In this document: piece by piece, positions 48,977 to 57,923 of the stretch | Numbering within the stretch: position 1 is the first letter of the stretch | Layout: each line of letters starts with the position of its first letter | NCBI RefSeq assembly: GCF_007859325.1 | Contig: NZ_VOHK01000006.1 | Coordinates: 124,001-188,000, forward strand | Direction of reading: 5' to 3' | Length of the DNA: 64,000 nucleotides | From: Luteimonas marina | Lineage (GTDB): Bacteria > Pseudomonadota > Gammaproteobacteria > Xanthomonadales > Xanthomonadaceae | The notes under the pieces: model-generated | What the model was told of the DNA's origin: nothing | What the model saw: only the letters and a program-made list of their open reading frames with translations | Database searches by the model: none | Position numbers and translations under genes: made by a program

Positions 48977-49037
48977 CCGGCACCGCTCCGCGCCACCCGC
49001 GTTGCGCGCCCCCAACCTGCAAGGACCCTTACGCTCG

Positions 49038-49784
49038 ATGAAGATCCTCGTCGCCTACAAGCGCGTGGTGGACTTCAATGTCCGCATCCAGGTCAAGCCG
49101 GACGGTTCCGGCGTGGTCACCGAGGGCGTGAAGCTCTCGGCCAACCCCTTCGACGAGATCGCGCTGGAAGAGGCGCTGCGCCTGCGCGACAAGGAGATCG
49201 CCACCGAAGTCGTGGTCGCCACCATCGCCCCGGCCGACGCCGCCGCGCACCTGCGCAACGGCCTGGCGATGGGCGCCAACCGCGCCATCCACGTGGTCAC
49301 CGACCAGCCGATCCAGCCGCTGACCGCCGCCCGCACCCTGCTCAAGCTGGTCGAGAAGGAATCGCCGGACCTGGTGATCCTGGGCAAGCAGGCGATCGAC
49401 GACGACGCCAACCAGACCGGGCAGATGCTGGCCACGCTCTGGGGCCGCCCGCAGGCGACCTTCGCCTCGAAGCTGGAGATTGCAGATGGCAAGGCCACCG
49501 TGACCCGCGAAGTCGACGCCGGCCTGGAGACGCTGGAGGTCGACCTGCCCGCCGTCGTCACCACCGACCTGCGCCTGAACGAGCCGCGCTTCATCAAGTT
49601 GCCCGACATCATGAAAGCCAAGAGCAAGCCGATGGAGACGCTGCAACTGGCGGACCTGGGCGTGGAGTCCGGGGATTTCCTCAAGACCACCCACCACGCC
49701 CCGCCCGCGAAGCGCAGCAAGGGCGTGATGGTCAAGGACGCGGCCGAGCTGATCGCCGCACTCAAGCAGAAGGGGTTGCTGTAA
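49038..49784 (+). CDS. etfB: Electron transfer flavoprotein beta subunit
   Basis: 248 residues, the normal length. MKILVAYKRVVDFNVRIQVK, NPFDEIALEEALRLRD and the AMP-binding VILGKQAIDDDANQTGQMLA are beta-subunit signatures, followed by LPAVVTTDLRLNEPRFIKLP. With EtfA it carries electrons from acyl-CoA and other dehydrogenases to ETF-ubiquinone oxidoreductase. The stop overlaps the etfA start (TAATG). Confidence 0.96.
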   Translation: MKILVAYKRVVDFNVRIQVKPDGSGVVTEGVKLSANPFDEIALEEALRLRDKEIATEVVVATIAPADAAAHLRNGLAMGANRAIHVVTDQPIQPLTAARTLLKLVEKESPDLVILGKQAIDDDANQTGQMLATLWGRPQATFASKLEIADGKATVTREVDAGLETLEVDLPAVVTTDLRLNEPRFIKLPDIMKAKSKPMETLQLADLGVESGDFLKTTHHAPPAKRSKGVMVKDAAELIAALKQKGLL

Positions 49785-50725
49785 TGGCCAAGGTCCTCGT
49801 CATCGCCGAACACCTGGGCGGCACGCTCAACGCCTCCACCGCGCGCACGGTCAGCGCCGCGCAGGCGCTGTCGCCCGAATCGATCGACATCGCCGTGCTC
49901 GCCGCCGACCCGTCCGCGGTGGCCGCCGAAGCGGCGCAGATCGCCGGCGTGGCCAGGGTGCTCGCCGTGGCCAACGCCGCCAACGCGCAGCCCGTCGCCC
50001 AGGTGCTGGCGCCGCAGGTCGCGAAGCTGGCCGAGGGCTACAGCCATGTCGTCCTGCCCAGCACCACCTTCGGCAAGGACCTTGCGCCCTGTGTCGCCGC
50101 CCTGCTCGGCGTGGCCCAGGTCTCGGACCTCATGGCGGTCGAAGGCGCGCATGTGTTCAAGCGCCCGATCTACGCCGGCAACGCCATCATCACCGTCGAG
50201 GCGCCGGCCGACCGCACCGTGGTCGCCACCGTGCGCACGGCCTCGTGGCCGGAAGCGGCGAAGGGCGGCGGCGGCGCGGTCGAAGCCGTCACCGTTGACG
50301 CAACCCTGCCGACGCATACCCGCTACGTCGGCCTGGCCGCCGGCAAGTCCGACCGCCCCGACCTGCAGAGCGCGAAGCGGGTGGTGTCCGGCGGCCGCGG
50401 CGTCGGCTCGAAGGAGAACTTCGAGACCATCTACAAGTTCGCCGACCGGCTGGGCGCGGCGGTAGGCGCCTCGCGCGCCGCGGTCGACGCCGGCTACGTG
50501 CCCAACGAACTGCAGGTCGGCCAGACCGGCAAGATCATCGCCCCGGAGCTGTACGTGGCGATCGGCATCTCCGGCGCGATCCAGCACCTGACCGGCATCA
50601 AGGACGCCGGCACGATCGTCGCGATCAACAAGGATGGCGACGCGCCGATCTTCGAGGTGGCCGACATCGGCCTGGTCGGGGACCTGTTCACGCTGCTGCC
50701 CGAACTGGAAAATCAACTGCAATGA
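49784..50725 (+). CDS. etfA: Electron transfer flavoprotein alpha subunit
   Basis: 313 residues. The FAD-binding C-terminal half is complete: [56 protein letters not shown] and [20 protein letters not shown]. It holds the FAD of the EtfAB dimer. In Xanthomonas etfA marks one border of the lps O-antigen locus, which fits the genes that follow. The stop overlaps the next gene's start by four bases. Confidence 0.96.
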   Translation: MAKVLVIAEHLGGTLNASTARTVSAAQALSPESIDIAVLAADPSAVAAEAAQIAGVARVLAVANAANAQPVAQVLAPQVAKLAEGYSHVVLPSTTFGKDLAPCVAALLGVAQVSDLMAVEGAHVFKRPIYAGNAIITVEAPADRTVVATVRTASWPEAAKGGGGAVEAVTVDATLPTHTRYVGLAAGKSDRPDLQSAKRVVSGGRGVGSKENFETIYKFADRLGAAVGASRAAVDAGYVPNELQVGQTGKIIAPELYVAIGISGAIQHLTGIKDAGTIVAINKDGDAPIFEVADIGLVGDLFTLLPELENQLQ

Positions 50726-51159
50726 ACCTCGCCCATCGCGTCCATGTGCTGCTGCCTTGCCTTGTCGGCACCGTCCTGCTCGGTGCCTGCCAGCAGGCGC
50801 CAAGCGACAGCGCCCCGGCCACTGCTCCCACTCAATCCGAGGCGACCGTGGCCGCACCCGCGACGCCCGAGGTGCCGCAGACACGCTTCATCCGCGCCGA
50901 ACCGGCATCGCTTCCGGACTGCAGCCCGGCAGTCGTCACGCTGACCTGGGATACCAGTTCGCTAGCGCCACCGCCGATGTCGGTGCGTGTCCACATCCTG
51001 GCCCGCAACTCGGAACGCCTGTTCGCCGCCGGTGGCGCGCAAGGCCGGGCCGAGACCGGCCGCTGGGCCCTCCCCGGCTCGACGTTCTCGCTCCACAATG
51101 GCGAGACGGGCGAGAAACTGGAATCAGTCGTCATCGGCGGCCCCTCGTGCAGGCGCTGA
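50722..51159 (+). CDS. Lipoprotein with two-cysteine beta-rich domain
   Basis: 145 residues. A lipoprotein signal (LVGTVLLGAC) and an Ala/Pro/Thr linker lead to a domain of about 80 residues between LPDCSPAVVTLTWD and GGPSCRR, with PMSVRVHILARNSERLFAAG and RAETGRWALPGSTFSLHNGE. It aligns by eye with the lipoprotein at 45929 and the C-terminal domain of the protein at 55896. Its ATG overlaps the etfA stop (ATGA), so it is translated with an electron-transfer operon although its relatives belong to the glycan genes. Confidence 0.8.
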   Translation: MNLAHRVHVLLPCLVGTVLLGACQQAPSDSAPATAPTQSEATVAAPATPEVPQTRFIRAEPASLPDCSPAVVTLTWDTSSLAPPPMSVRVHILARNSERLFAAGGAQGRAETGRWALPGSTFSLHNGETGEKLESVVIGGPSCRR

Positions 51160-51415
51160 AACAGGCCTGTACTGTGTTCCCCACCTGCATTCATCCGGCG
51201 GAAGCTCCCTAGAATCATGGAGTAGAGTCGGTGTGCGCCGACTCGCGCGTCGACATGCCCGTCGATCCGGGTCTGGTAACCTCCGCCCCTGCGCCACCTG
51301 TCTCTCCAGCAGGCAACTGGTGGCAGGATTGCCGGGCAGCCGGACTCGGCGGCGTTGCGCGCAGGCACGGCGATCGCCTGCCTCCCGCCCCCCCACCAAG
51401 GAACCACCCGTACGA

Positions 51416-52258
51416 ATGGATCATTTGACCGTCAGGTCCTGGCAGGAACGCGACGGCCATGAGGGCGTCCGGGACGCTTGGCTAGCGTCCAGAGAAGCCT
51501 TGGTCGGACGCGACTGGAGCCAGGTCGCCGGCACCTGCGGTCTATGCGGGTCGAGCCGTGGATTCGTCCTCACCGAGAGCATGGACCCCCGGCAGCCAGA
51601 TATTCGCGAGGGACTGCTTTGCCGCGAATGCCGCCACAACTCGCGCATCCGGAGTTCGCTGCGCCTGCTGCTGGACCAACTCGAAAGCTTGGATCATCCA
51701 CCGGCGGTGTACTTGACCGAACAGGTGACGGGGACCTTCATCTGGCTCCAGCGGCATCTGCGTGGCACCCTCCTCGGCAGCGAGTTCGAGCCGAGCTTCC
51801 TCAAGCGGATGGCGCTGACCCGGCGCTTCCACCAGGCCGGCGGCAAGGGCACGGTCGAATATCAGGACGTCACGAAACTCAACTTCGCGGATGCCTCGCT
51901 GGACGCGATTGCATCGTTCGAGGTGTTTGAACATGTTCCCGACTATCGCACCGCGGTTTCCGAGTTCGCACGCGTGCTGAAGCCGGGCGGGACCTGCGTC
52001 GCGACATTTCCATTCACCGACGGCCCCGACACCATCACCCGTGCTCTCGTCGATGAAGAGGGCGAGGTCCGGCACCTGCTGGAACCTGAGTACCATGGCG
52101 ATCCGATCAGCGGCGGCGTGCTGTGCTTCTACCATTTCGGCTGGGACGTACTGGACGTGTTTCGCAGCGCCGGGTTCTCCGACGTGCGCATGGTCATGCC
52201 GTGCGGCCTCGAACACGGCCTGTTCTACGGCCTCTGGACACTGGTAGCAACACGTTGA
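51416..52258 (+). CDS. SAM-dependent methyltransferase with N-terminal zinc ribbon-like motif
   Basis: 280 residues from the ATG at 51416. Two cysteine pairs, C-G-L-C in TCGLCGSSRGF and C-R-E-C in LLCRECRHNSRIR, suggest a small zinc-binding module. The methyltransferase fold follows (LLGSEFEPSFLKRMALTRRF, VTKLNFADASLDAIASFEVF, EHVPDY, RVLKPGGTCVATFPF). It probably methylates a sugar or lipid intermediate of the O-antigen. The 256 bp before it carry no recognisable gene. Confidence 0.8.
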   Translation: MDHLTVRSWQERDGHEGVRDAWLASREALVGRDWSQVAGTCGLCGSSRGFVLTESMDPRQPDIREGLLCRECRHNSRIRSSLRLLLDQLESLDHPPAVYLTEQVTGTFIWLQRHLRGTLLGSEFEPSFLKRMALTRRFHQAGGKGTVEYQDVTKLNFADASLDAIASFEVFEHVPDYRTAVSEFARVLKPGGTCVATFPFTDGPDTITRALVDEEGEVRHLLEPEYHGDPISGGVLCFYHFGWDVLDVFRSAGFSDVRMVMPCGLEHGLFYGLWTLVATR

Positions 52259-52344
52259 GGTACTAGCGCCACTCTATCGACTCCACCCGGTTCCGCCCCC
52301 GGACCAAGCCGGGACTCCCGGTCCTTCCAGGCTTTCATGAGAAA

Positions 52345-53262
52345 ATGCAGACGCATTCCGCAATCCAGGTTCCGATGACCCAAACAGCCCCGATCGTCAC
52401 CGTCCTCGTCCCCTGCTACAACGAGGAGGGCGCCGTCGCAGAGACCATCGAGAAGCTCGACTCGGCGCTCGCGCCGCTGGGCAACTTCCAGATCCTCGCG
52501 ATCGAGGACGGTTCCGAGGACGGCACGCTGACGGTGCTCCGCTCGCTGGAGTCGCGCCATCCGCGGCTCACCGTGGTCCCGCACGACCGCAACCGCGGCT
52601 ATGGCGCCGCGCTCAAGACCGGCATGCGCGAGGCCGCGTCTGACCTGATCGCGATCATCGACGCCGACGGCACCTATCCGATCGCCGACCTGCCGAAGCT
52701 GGTGGGCATCGCCATCGACCGCAACCTCGACATGGTGGTCGGCGCACGCACCGGCGAGAACGTCACCTACTCCACGCTGCGCAAGATCCCCAAGTTCTTC
52801 CTGCATCGCTGGATCAACTGGATCGTCAACCAGAAGATACCCGACATCAACTCGGGGATGCGCGTGTTCCGCAGGGACATGGCCCGCAAGTTCGTGCGCA
52901 TCCTGCCCAACGGCTTCAGCTTCACCATCACCATCACCATCTCGGCGCTGCGCAACAACTACCGCGTCCATTTCGAGCCGATCGACTACTTCGCGCGCAA
53001 GGGCAACTCCAAGATCCACCCGATCAAGGATACGCTCCGGTTCGTGCAGATCATCGGCCGCACGGGCATGTACTTCGCGCCGCTGCGCATCCTCTCGCCC
53101 CTGCTCGTGGTGCTGGCGATCGGCAGCACGGCCAGCCTGTGCTACGACGCCTTCGTGCTCCGCGACCTGACCGAGAAATCGCTGGTCCTGCTCACGATGC
53201 TCCTCAACGTCGGGATCTTCGCGATCCTGGCCGACATGATCGACAAGCGGAGCCAGGTATGA
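52345..53262 (+). CDS. GT2-family glycosyltransferase (DPM1-like) with C-terminal membrane helices
   Basis: 305 residues. TVLVPCYNEEGAVAETIEKL opens a GT-A fold, AIIDADGTYPIADLPKLVG contains the metal-binding D-A-D, and INSGMRVFRRDMARKFVRIL is typical of polyisoprenyl-phosphate glycosyltransferases. Two hydrophobic helices near the end (PLLVVLAIGSTASLCYDAFV; LLTMLLNVGIFAILADMI) anchor it. It likely transfers a sugar to undecaprenyl phosphate. A second ATG ten codons in is also possible. The stop overlaps the next start (ATGA). Confidence 0.88.
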   Translation: MQTHSAIQVPMTQTAPIVTVLVPCYNEEGAVAETIEKLDSALAPLGNFQILAIEDGSEDGTLTVLRSLESRHPRLTVVPHDRNRGYGAALKTGMREAASDLIAIIDADGTYPIADLPKLVGIAIDRNLDMVVGARTGENVTYSTLRKIPKFFLHRWINWIVNQKIPDINSGMRVFRRDMARKFVRILPNGFSFTITITISALRNNYRVHFEPIDYFARKGNSKIHPIKDTLRFVQIIGRTGMYFAPLRILSPLLVVLAIGSTASLCYDAFVLRDLTEKSLVLLTMLLNVGIFAILADMIDKRSQV

Positions 53263-54008
53263 GCGACCCGCACCACGACGCCTTCGAATACCGCGACAAC
53301 GCCGAACACCACGAGGCCCAGCACAGGATGGGCCACCTGCAGGCGTACTACGCCTGGACCCTGAGCCTGTTCGGCGATGACCTGCAAGGCCCCGCGGCCG
53401 ACGCCGGCGCCGGCTCCGGCCATTTTTCCGCGCTGCTGGCCGAGCGCGTCTCGCCCGTGCTCCTGCTCGAAGGCGGCACCGACAACCTGGCTGTGCTGCG
53501 CCAGCGCTTCGCCGGCAATCCCGCGGTGACCGTGGTCGACTGCGACCTGGAGCAGTGCGAAGGCCTGCTGCGCGAGCACGCGATCCGCAGCATCTTCACC
53601 CTCGACGTGCTCGAACACCTGCCTGACGACGTGGCGGTGCTGCGGCAGTTCCACGGCGCCCTGCCGCCGTCCGGCCGCGTGTACATCAAGGTTCCCGCGC
53701 TGCCGTGGCTGTACGGGCCGGTCGACGAGGCCTCCGGCCACTACCGCCGCTATACGAAGGCCAGCCTGCGCAAGGCGGTGGAGACCGCTGGCTTCCGGGT
53801 GGAGAAGTGCCGGTACATGAACCTGGCCGGCGTGCCGCCGTACTTCCTCAAGTCACGCATCCTCGAGCGACAGGAAAACTTCTCGCGCACCTTCACTCCG
53901 AAGCAGATCGAACGCATCCGCAAGCTGATGCCCGCGCTGAAGCTGGCCGACAGCCTGAGCGGGCCTCCGATCGGCCTGTCCGTGGTCTGCGTCGCCGTCC
54001 GGCCCTGA
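53259..54008 (+). CDS. Class I SAM-dependent methyltransferase
   Basis: 249 residues. The SAM-binding motif is AADAGAGSGHFSALLAERV, with an acidic end of the next strand in VLLLEGGTDN. IFTLDVLEHLPDDVAVLRQF and VYIKVPALPWLYGPVDEASG are typical of Methyltransf_11-type enzymes in glycan clusters. It is coupled to the GT2 gene (ATGA) and ends one base before the acetyltransferase gene. Confidence 0.85.
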   Translation: MSDPHHDAFEYRDNAEHHEAQHRMGHLQAYYAWTLSLFGDDLQGPAADAGAGSGHFSALLAERVSPVLLLEGGTDNLAVLRQRFAGNPAVTVVDCDLEQCEGLLREHAIRSIFTLDVLEHLPDDVAVLRQFHGALPPSGRVYIKVPALPWLYGPVDEASGHYRRYTKASLRKAVETAGFRVEKCRYMNLAGVPPYFLKSRILERQENFSRTFTPKQIERIRKLMPALKLADSLSGPPIGLSVVCVAVRP

Positions 54009-54009
54009 G

Positions 54010-54555
54010 ATGCGCTACCCGCTCGCCACGTACCTGCGCGCGGCCGCGTTCTTCACCCTGTACGGCCTGGTCAAGTACCTGCCGCCACCGATCGGCGACG
54101 TCTTCCGCTTCGCGGTGCTCAAGCTGTTCATGGCGTCCATCCACAGCTGGAAGATCAAGGACGGCGTGTCGGTCTGGTTCCCGGAAGGGATCCGCATCGG
54201 GCGCCACGTGACCGTCAACGAGTACGTGTTCCTCGACGGCTACGGCGGCCTCGAGATCGGCGACCACTGCCGCGTCGCGCACGGCTGCTCCTTCCTCAGC
54301 GAGGACCATGTCTTCGACGACCCCGACACGCCCATCTGGCAGCAGCCCAAGCGCGCCGGGAAGATCGTGCTGGAGCAGGACGTGTGGCTCGGCTGCGGCG
54401 TGCGCGTGCTGCGAGGCGTGCATATCGGGCGCGGTTGCGTGGTCGGCGCCGGCGCGGTGGTCACGCGCGACCTGCCCGCCTTCTCCATCGCCGTGGGCGT
54501 GCCCGCGCGCATCGTCGGCACGCGTGGCACCCGGAGCGCCCATGACGCCGCCTGA
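54010..54555 (+). CDS. Hexapeptide-repeat O-acetyltransferase
   Basis: 181 residues. The C-terminal two thirds form a left-handed beta-helix: IRIGRHVTVNEYVFLDGYGG, LEIGDHCRVAHGCSFLSEDH (catalytic His region), VWLGCGVRVLRGVHIGRG and AVVTRDLPAFSIAVGVPARI. It resembles WcaF/NodL-type acetyltransferases that acetylate sugars with acetyl-CoA. It overlaps the GtrA gene by 14 bp. Confidence 0.88.
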   Translation: MRYPLATYLRAAAFFTLYGLVKYLPPPIGDVFRFAVLKLFMASIHSWKIKDGVSVWFPEGIRIGRHVTVNEYVFLDGYGGLEIGDHCRVAHGCSFLSEDHVFDDPDTPIWQQPKRAGKIVLEQDVWLGCGVRVLRGVHIGRGCVVGAGAVVTRDLPAFSIAVGVPARIVGTRGTRSAHDAA

Positions 54556-54952
54556 TGCACCCGGGCGACGCATGTCGCCGCTGCTCGGCGAAGGGCTGCG
54601 GATGGGCGTCCTGTCGGTCGCCAGCCTCGCCGTCGGCTACCTGCTGACGACGGGCCTGGTCGAACTGGCGCAACTGGCTCCCGAACCCGCCTACGCCATC
54701 GCCGTGGTCTCGTGCTCGATCCTCAATTTCTTCGGCTGCAGGCACTACGTCTTCAAGGGAACCCAGGGCCCGCTCTGGAAGGAGGCGTCGATGTTCTTCC
54801 CGTCCGTCCTCGCCTTCCGCGCGCTCGAAGTGCTGGTGTTCTCTTCGCTGCTGCGCGTCCTGGACCACTATCAGGTCGTCTACTTCGTGACTGCGGGTCT
54901 GTCGATGGTCGCGAAGTTCATCGTCTCGAAGCTGCTGATTTTCCGGCGCTGA
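54542..54952 (+). CDS. GtrA-family membrane protein
   Basis: 136 residues with four hydrophobic helices. LSVASLAVGYLLTTGLVELA, ILNFFGCRHYVFKGTQGP and the end SMVAKFIVSKLLIFRR are typical GtrA features (N-F-x-x-x-R/H-x-x-V-F and K-F-x-x-x-K-x-x-I-F). GtrA proteins work with a DPM1-like transferase to flip polyprenyl-linked sugars. The GT2 gene two positions upstream is the likely partner. The gene converges on a minus-strand methyltransferase with only 13 bp between them. Confidence 0.9.
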   Translation: MTPPDAPGRRMSPLLGEGLRMGVLSVASLAVGYLLTTGLVELAQLAPEPAYAIAVVSCSILNFFGCRHYVFKGTQGPLWKEASMFFPSVLAFRALEVLVFSSLLRVLDHYQVVYFVTAGLSMVAKFIVSKLLIFRR

Positions 54953-54965
54953 CGCGCCCCGCTCG

Positions 54966-55847
54966 CTACCATCCCGGCTTGACCACGATCCCGGCCTGCT
55001 TGGCGGGCAGTTCGATTTCCAGATGCAGGTTCGGCCGAAGCCAGGGGATACGTTCGCAGAGCGCCTGCTTCATCCGGCCGCCACGCGTGACCGGCGGCGG
55101 GTAGTAATTCTTCACGTACTTGATCTTGACAACGTTGAAGTCAGGCGAAAGCAGGCAGAAGTACCGGATCAGTTCATGCATCGCGAATTCGCGCCAATGG
55201 TGCCCATAGGTTGGCGTGGCCAGCACTTCGTCCACGGAGACCCCACCGCCGAAGCCCGTGCGGAAGCGCCGGAAATCCCAGGCGCGCCCGAACCACGAAT
55301 AGTAGTTCGGCGTCGTGATCACGATGCGCCCGCCCGGCATCAGCACGCGGTACACCTCGCTCCAGAAATGCACGGGGTTGAACGTGATGTGTTCGATGAT
55401 CTCTGTGAACAGGACCACATTCACGCTGTCGTCCGGAAGGTTCGAAAGCGAAGGACACCGTTCCAGGTCGGATTCCGTCACCAGCCGGATCCCCTCGCCG
55501 TCCGCAGCGGCGCGGACGCTCGGAAGATCCAACGTGACGGGCAGGTCCATCGCCGTCACCTCGTATCCAGCGCGCCGCCACATCAGGGACTGGTGCAGCC
55601 AGTGCGCGCCGATGTCCAGCAACCGGACACCCCGGCTGCGGTCCCAACTCCCGTCGAACTCCTCCAGCGTCAGGCTGAACCGTTCGTGGTGATGCCGCAG
55701 GTAGCCCACATCCGTATGCCCATAGCCGTCCAGGACCCGGAGCAGTTCGTCAACGCCCCCCCCCCCCCCCGCAGTCAAGGAAGGTTCGCGCACATCATCC
55801 GGCCACCCGAACAAATCCGCGATCTTCCGCAGTCTCGATCTAGCCAT
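54966..55847 (-). CDS. SAM-dependent methyltransferase containing a poly-G tract
   Basis: 293 residues in the present frame. The SAM site is VRLLDIGAHWLHQSLMWRRA with MDLPVT after the next strand, then DSVNVVLFTEIIEHITFNP and RVLMPGGRIVITTPNYYSWF. Close to the start, residues about 26-31 (A-G-G-G-G-G) are encoded by 15 consecutive G. A gain or loss of one G would shift the frame and abolish the protein. The remaining sequence is a complete, conserved methyltransferase, so the current length is the ON state. Role in O-antigen methylation is inferred from context. Confidence 0.85.
   Translation of the reverse strand: MARSRLRKIADLFGWPDDVREPSLTAGGGGGVDELLRVLDGYGHTDVGYLRHHHERFSLTLEEFDGSWDRSRGVRLLDIGAHWLHQSLMWRRAGYEVTAMDLPVTLDLPSVRAAADGEGIRLVTESDLERCPSLSNLPDDSVNVVLFTEIIEHITFNPVHFWSEVYRVLMPGGRIVITTPNYYSWFGRAWDFRRFRTGFGGGVSVDEVLATPTYGHHWREFAMHELIRYFCLLSPDFNVVKIKYVKNYYPPPVTRGGRMKQALCERIPWLRPNLHLEIELPAKQAGIVVKPGW
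55756..55770 (-). repeat. Homopolymeric G15 tract in a methyltransferase gene
   Basis: Fifteen consecutive C on the given strand (G on the coding strand), about 80 bp inside the gene. Tracts of this length are prone to slipped-strand mispairing and are used by other bacteria as phase-variation switches of surface-glycan enzymes. A sequencing error in length is also possible. Confidence 0.85.
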
Positions 55848-55895
55848 GCCATCTCCCTTCGGTTCGGATCTGGGAACAATATACCCGCCGCCGGA

Positions 55896-57923
55896 TCACC
55901 CACCTCCGCAATCGGCCGACCCGATCTTCAGCGTCGAGAGGAGCCTTCCAGTGTCCGCGTGGCGCAACGTGAATTCGGTTCCCGCCATTGCCCATGGTCC
56001 GGTCGACTGCCTGCCCGTGCCGATGGTGGCAGCGAACAACTGCTCCCTGCCATCGGACGCGAGCACCGACACCGTCACCTGTTTCGCGATATCCGGCGGA
56101 ACGTCCCACGACAGGTCGACGACGGCGGCCCCGTCCCGCGCGCACAGTGAAGCGGGCGTCGCGGTAAACGCCGCACGCGGCTCCAGCGCGGAGGACTCGA
56201 CGCCCCTCGCCGGCGGGAGCGCATCCCTGTAGATGTACGCGGTTGTCTTGCGCCAGCCTTGACCAACGGGATACTCCCGCAGCAGCGGCCGTTGCTCCTC
56301 GCGCTTGAGGCTCAACCTGTACACATCGCCGACGTCTGTCCCGAAACCCGAAATCTGCTGCGAACCCACGATGTTGACACGGTCGACCGGCACGCCCCAG
56401 AAGGCAAGCGCCTGCTTGATCTCGGCACCACCGAGGCGGGGAATCTCGGCAATGATCAGGGCAGACTCGCCCTTGTCCAGGGTCGCGGTCACATAGGGAA
56501 GCAGTTCCTTGGCGTGCGTCGGCCTGGACGTCGTGAGCACTTCGGAGTCGCGGTTCACGGACGCAGCCGAGCACGCAACAAGCACGACGCTGCCTGCCGC
56601 CAGCAGCCATCGGCCGATCCGGCCCGTTGCGGCGGCCGGGCCCAGCAGCACCAGCACGAGAAGCAGCCAGAACCCGATCCCCTGCCGATAGCCGAGGATG
56701 TCGGTGGCATACAGCGGAATCGCAGCGAACCAATCGGGGAAATCCCAGACGAAATCCCGGTACAGCACGCCATGCGCCGCGAAGGCAGCCCCCGCCAGGC
56801 ACAGCGCACTCACGATCCCCGACAGCAGGCGCAGCCGGCCGACGCCATCGCCGGCCAGCGTATGGACCATTCCCGCCACGAACACGGCCGGGACGAGTTG
56901 CATGAAGTAGCGCGCCACGATCCGCTGCGGATCCGGATGGTTCATCGCCAGCTGCACGGAGTGCTGCACGCACACCAGCGTGTAGCCCCCTAGGAACAGC
57001 AGGCAGACCAGCACCAGCCGATAGAAGGCGGATTCCCCGGTGAGCCGGAGCGGGTGCCTCACGAGATGGACACCCGCTTCGAGGAACCGGTACAGGAACG
57101 GCCCGACCAGGAGGACCATCGTCGACAGGTAGGCGACCGTCCACAGCGCGATGGCGTCCAGCGTGATCGCGTTGCGGTCGGCGAAGCCGTCGTAGACGTC
57201 GCCACCAAAGGCAGCCGTGACGCCGATGCCGTTTTCGCCCGCGTACCACACCCATGCCAGCAGCAGCAGCGCGCCCCCCGCGACGCTCGACGCGGCGGGT
57301 GGCACGAGGCCTGGCCGCGCCACGCCATTGCGCCACATTCCGTACAGCCAGATCACCCACAGCACCGGCACCGCCGGAAGCGCGAGGTACTTGGTCAGGT
57401 AGGTGCCGGCCAGCATCAGCCCGAACACGAACGCGGACAACCAGCCGACGGGCTTCGCGCGCACCGCATACCAGATGCAGAACGTGAACAGCGGCACGAA
57501 CAGGTTTTCCGCCATCGCCTGCGTCGGGAACGTGAACTGGATCGGCAGCACCGCCGCAATCGCCGCGCTCGGCCACCCCCACTTCGCCCCGCAGGCCTTG
57601 GCCAGCAGCCAGCAGGCCGGCACCAGGGTCGAGGTGACCAGTACGTTGGTCAGGACAATGCCGTCGTAGCTGGCGCCACTGGCCACCGCCGGCGCGAGCA
57701 ACAGCGGATACAGGAAGGGATACTGGGCCGAGGGGTAGTCCCCGTGTCCGGCGAGCGCGTCCGCCCCGAGCTTGTAGAGCAGTTCGTCGAAGAAGATGAG
57801 CGGACCCACCGGATCAAGCACGATGTACTTCGCGACCAGGGACAGCAGCGTGATCGCCACCATCGCGGCCACGTCCAGGCGTGAATGGCCGTGGTTCTCC
57901 ATTCTGGCGGTGGCGTCATGCAT
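55896..57923 (-). CDS. Multi-spanning glycosyltransferase with C-terminal two-cysteine domain
   Basis: 675 residues from the ATG at 57923, overlapping the upstream gene by 8 bp. About 11 membrane helices follow. [20 protein letters not shown] after the first helix carries the acidic pair typical of GT39/GT83-type (mannosyl/arabinosyl) transferases, and [20 protein letters not shown] is another family loop. A periplasmic segment (about 470-580) leads to a terminal domain of about 85 residues from [16 protein letters not shown] to SADCGGG, which recurs in two lipoproteins of the region. It probably transfers a sugar from a lipid donor in the periplasm. Confidence 0.82.
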   Translation of the reverse strand: MHDATARMENHGHSRLDVAAMVAITLLSLVAKYIVLDPVGPLIFFDELLYKLGADALAGHGDYPSAQYPFLYPLLLAPAVASGASYDGIVLTNVLVTSTLVPACWLLAKACGAKWGWPSAAIAAVLPIQFTFPTQAMAENLFVPLFTFCIWYAVRAKPVGWLSAFVFGLMLAGTYLTKYLALPAVPVLWVIWLYGMWRNGVARPGLVPPAASSVAGGALLLLAWVWYAGENGIGVTAAFGGDVYDGFADRNAITLDAIALWTVAYLSTMVLLVGPFLYRFLEAGVHLVRHPLRLTGESAFYRLVLVCLLFLGGYTLVCVQHSVQLAMNHPDPQRIVARYFMQLVPAVFVAGMVHTLAGDGVGRLRLLSGIVSALCLAGAAFAAHGVLYRDFVWDFPDWFAAIPLYATDILGYRQGIGFWLLLVLVLLGPAAATGRIGRWLLAAGSVVLVACSAASVNRDSEVLTTSRPTHAKELLPYVTATLDKGESALIIAEIPRLGGAEIKQALAFWGVPVDRVNIVGSQQISGFGTDVGDVYRLSLKREEQRPLLREYPVGQGWRKTTAYIYRDALPPARGVESSALEPRAAFTATPASLCARDGAAVVDLSWDVPPDIAKQVTVSVLASDGREQLFAATIGTGRQSTGPWAMAGTEFTLRHADTGRLLSTLKIGSADCGGG

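Larger units (their letters stand above)
48726..49037. other. Gap between the WbsX-type gene and etfB
   Basis: 312 bp without a gene. It contains a family B repeat (48803-48871) and, at 48947-48976, TTCGCC and TAAAAT spaced 18 bp, a plausible etfBA promoter. The rest shows no recognisable signal. Confidence 0.5.
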
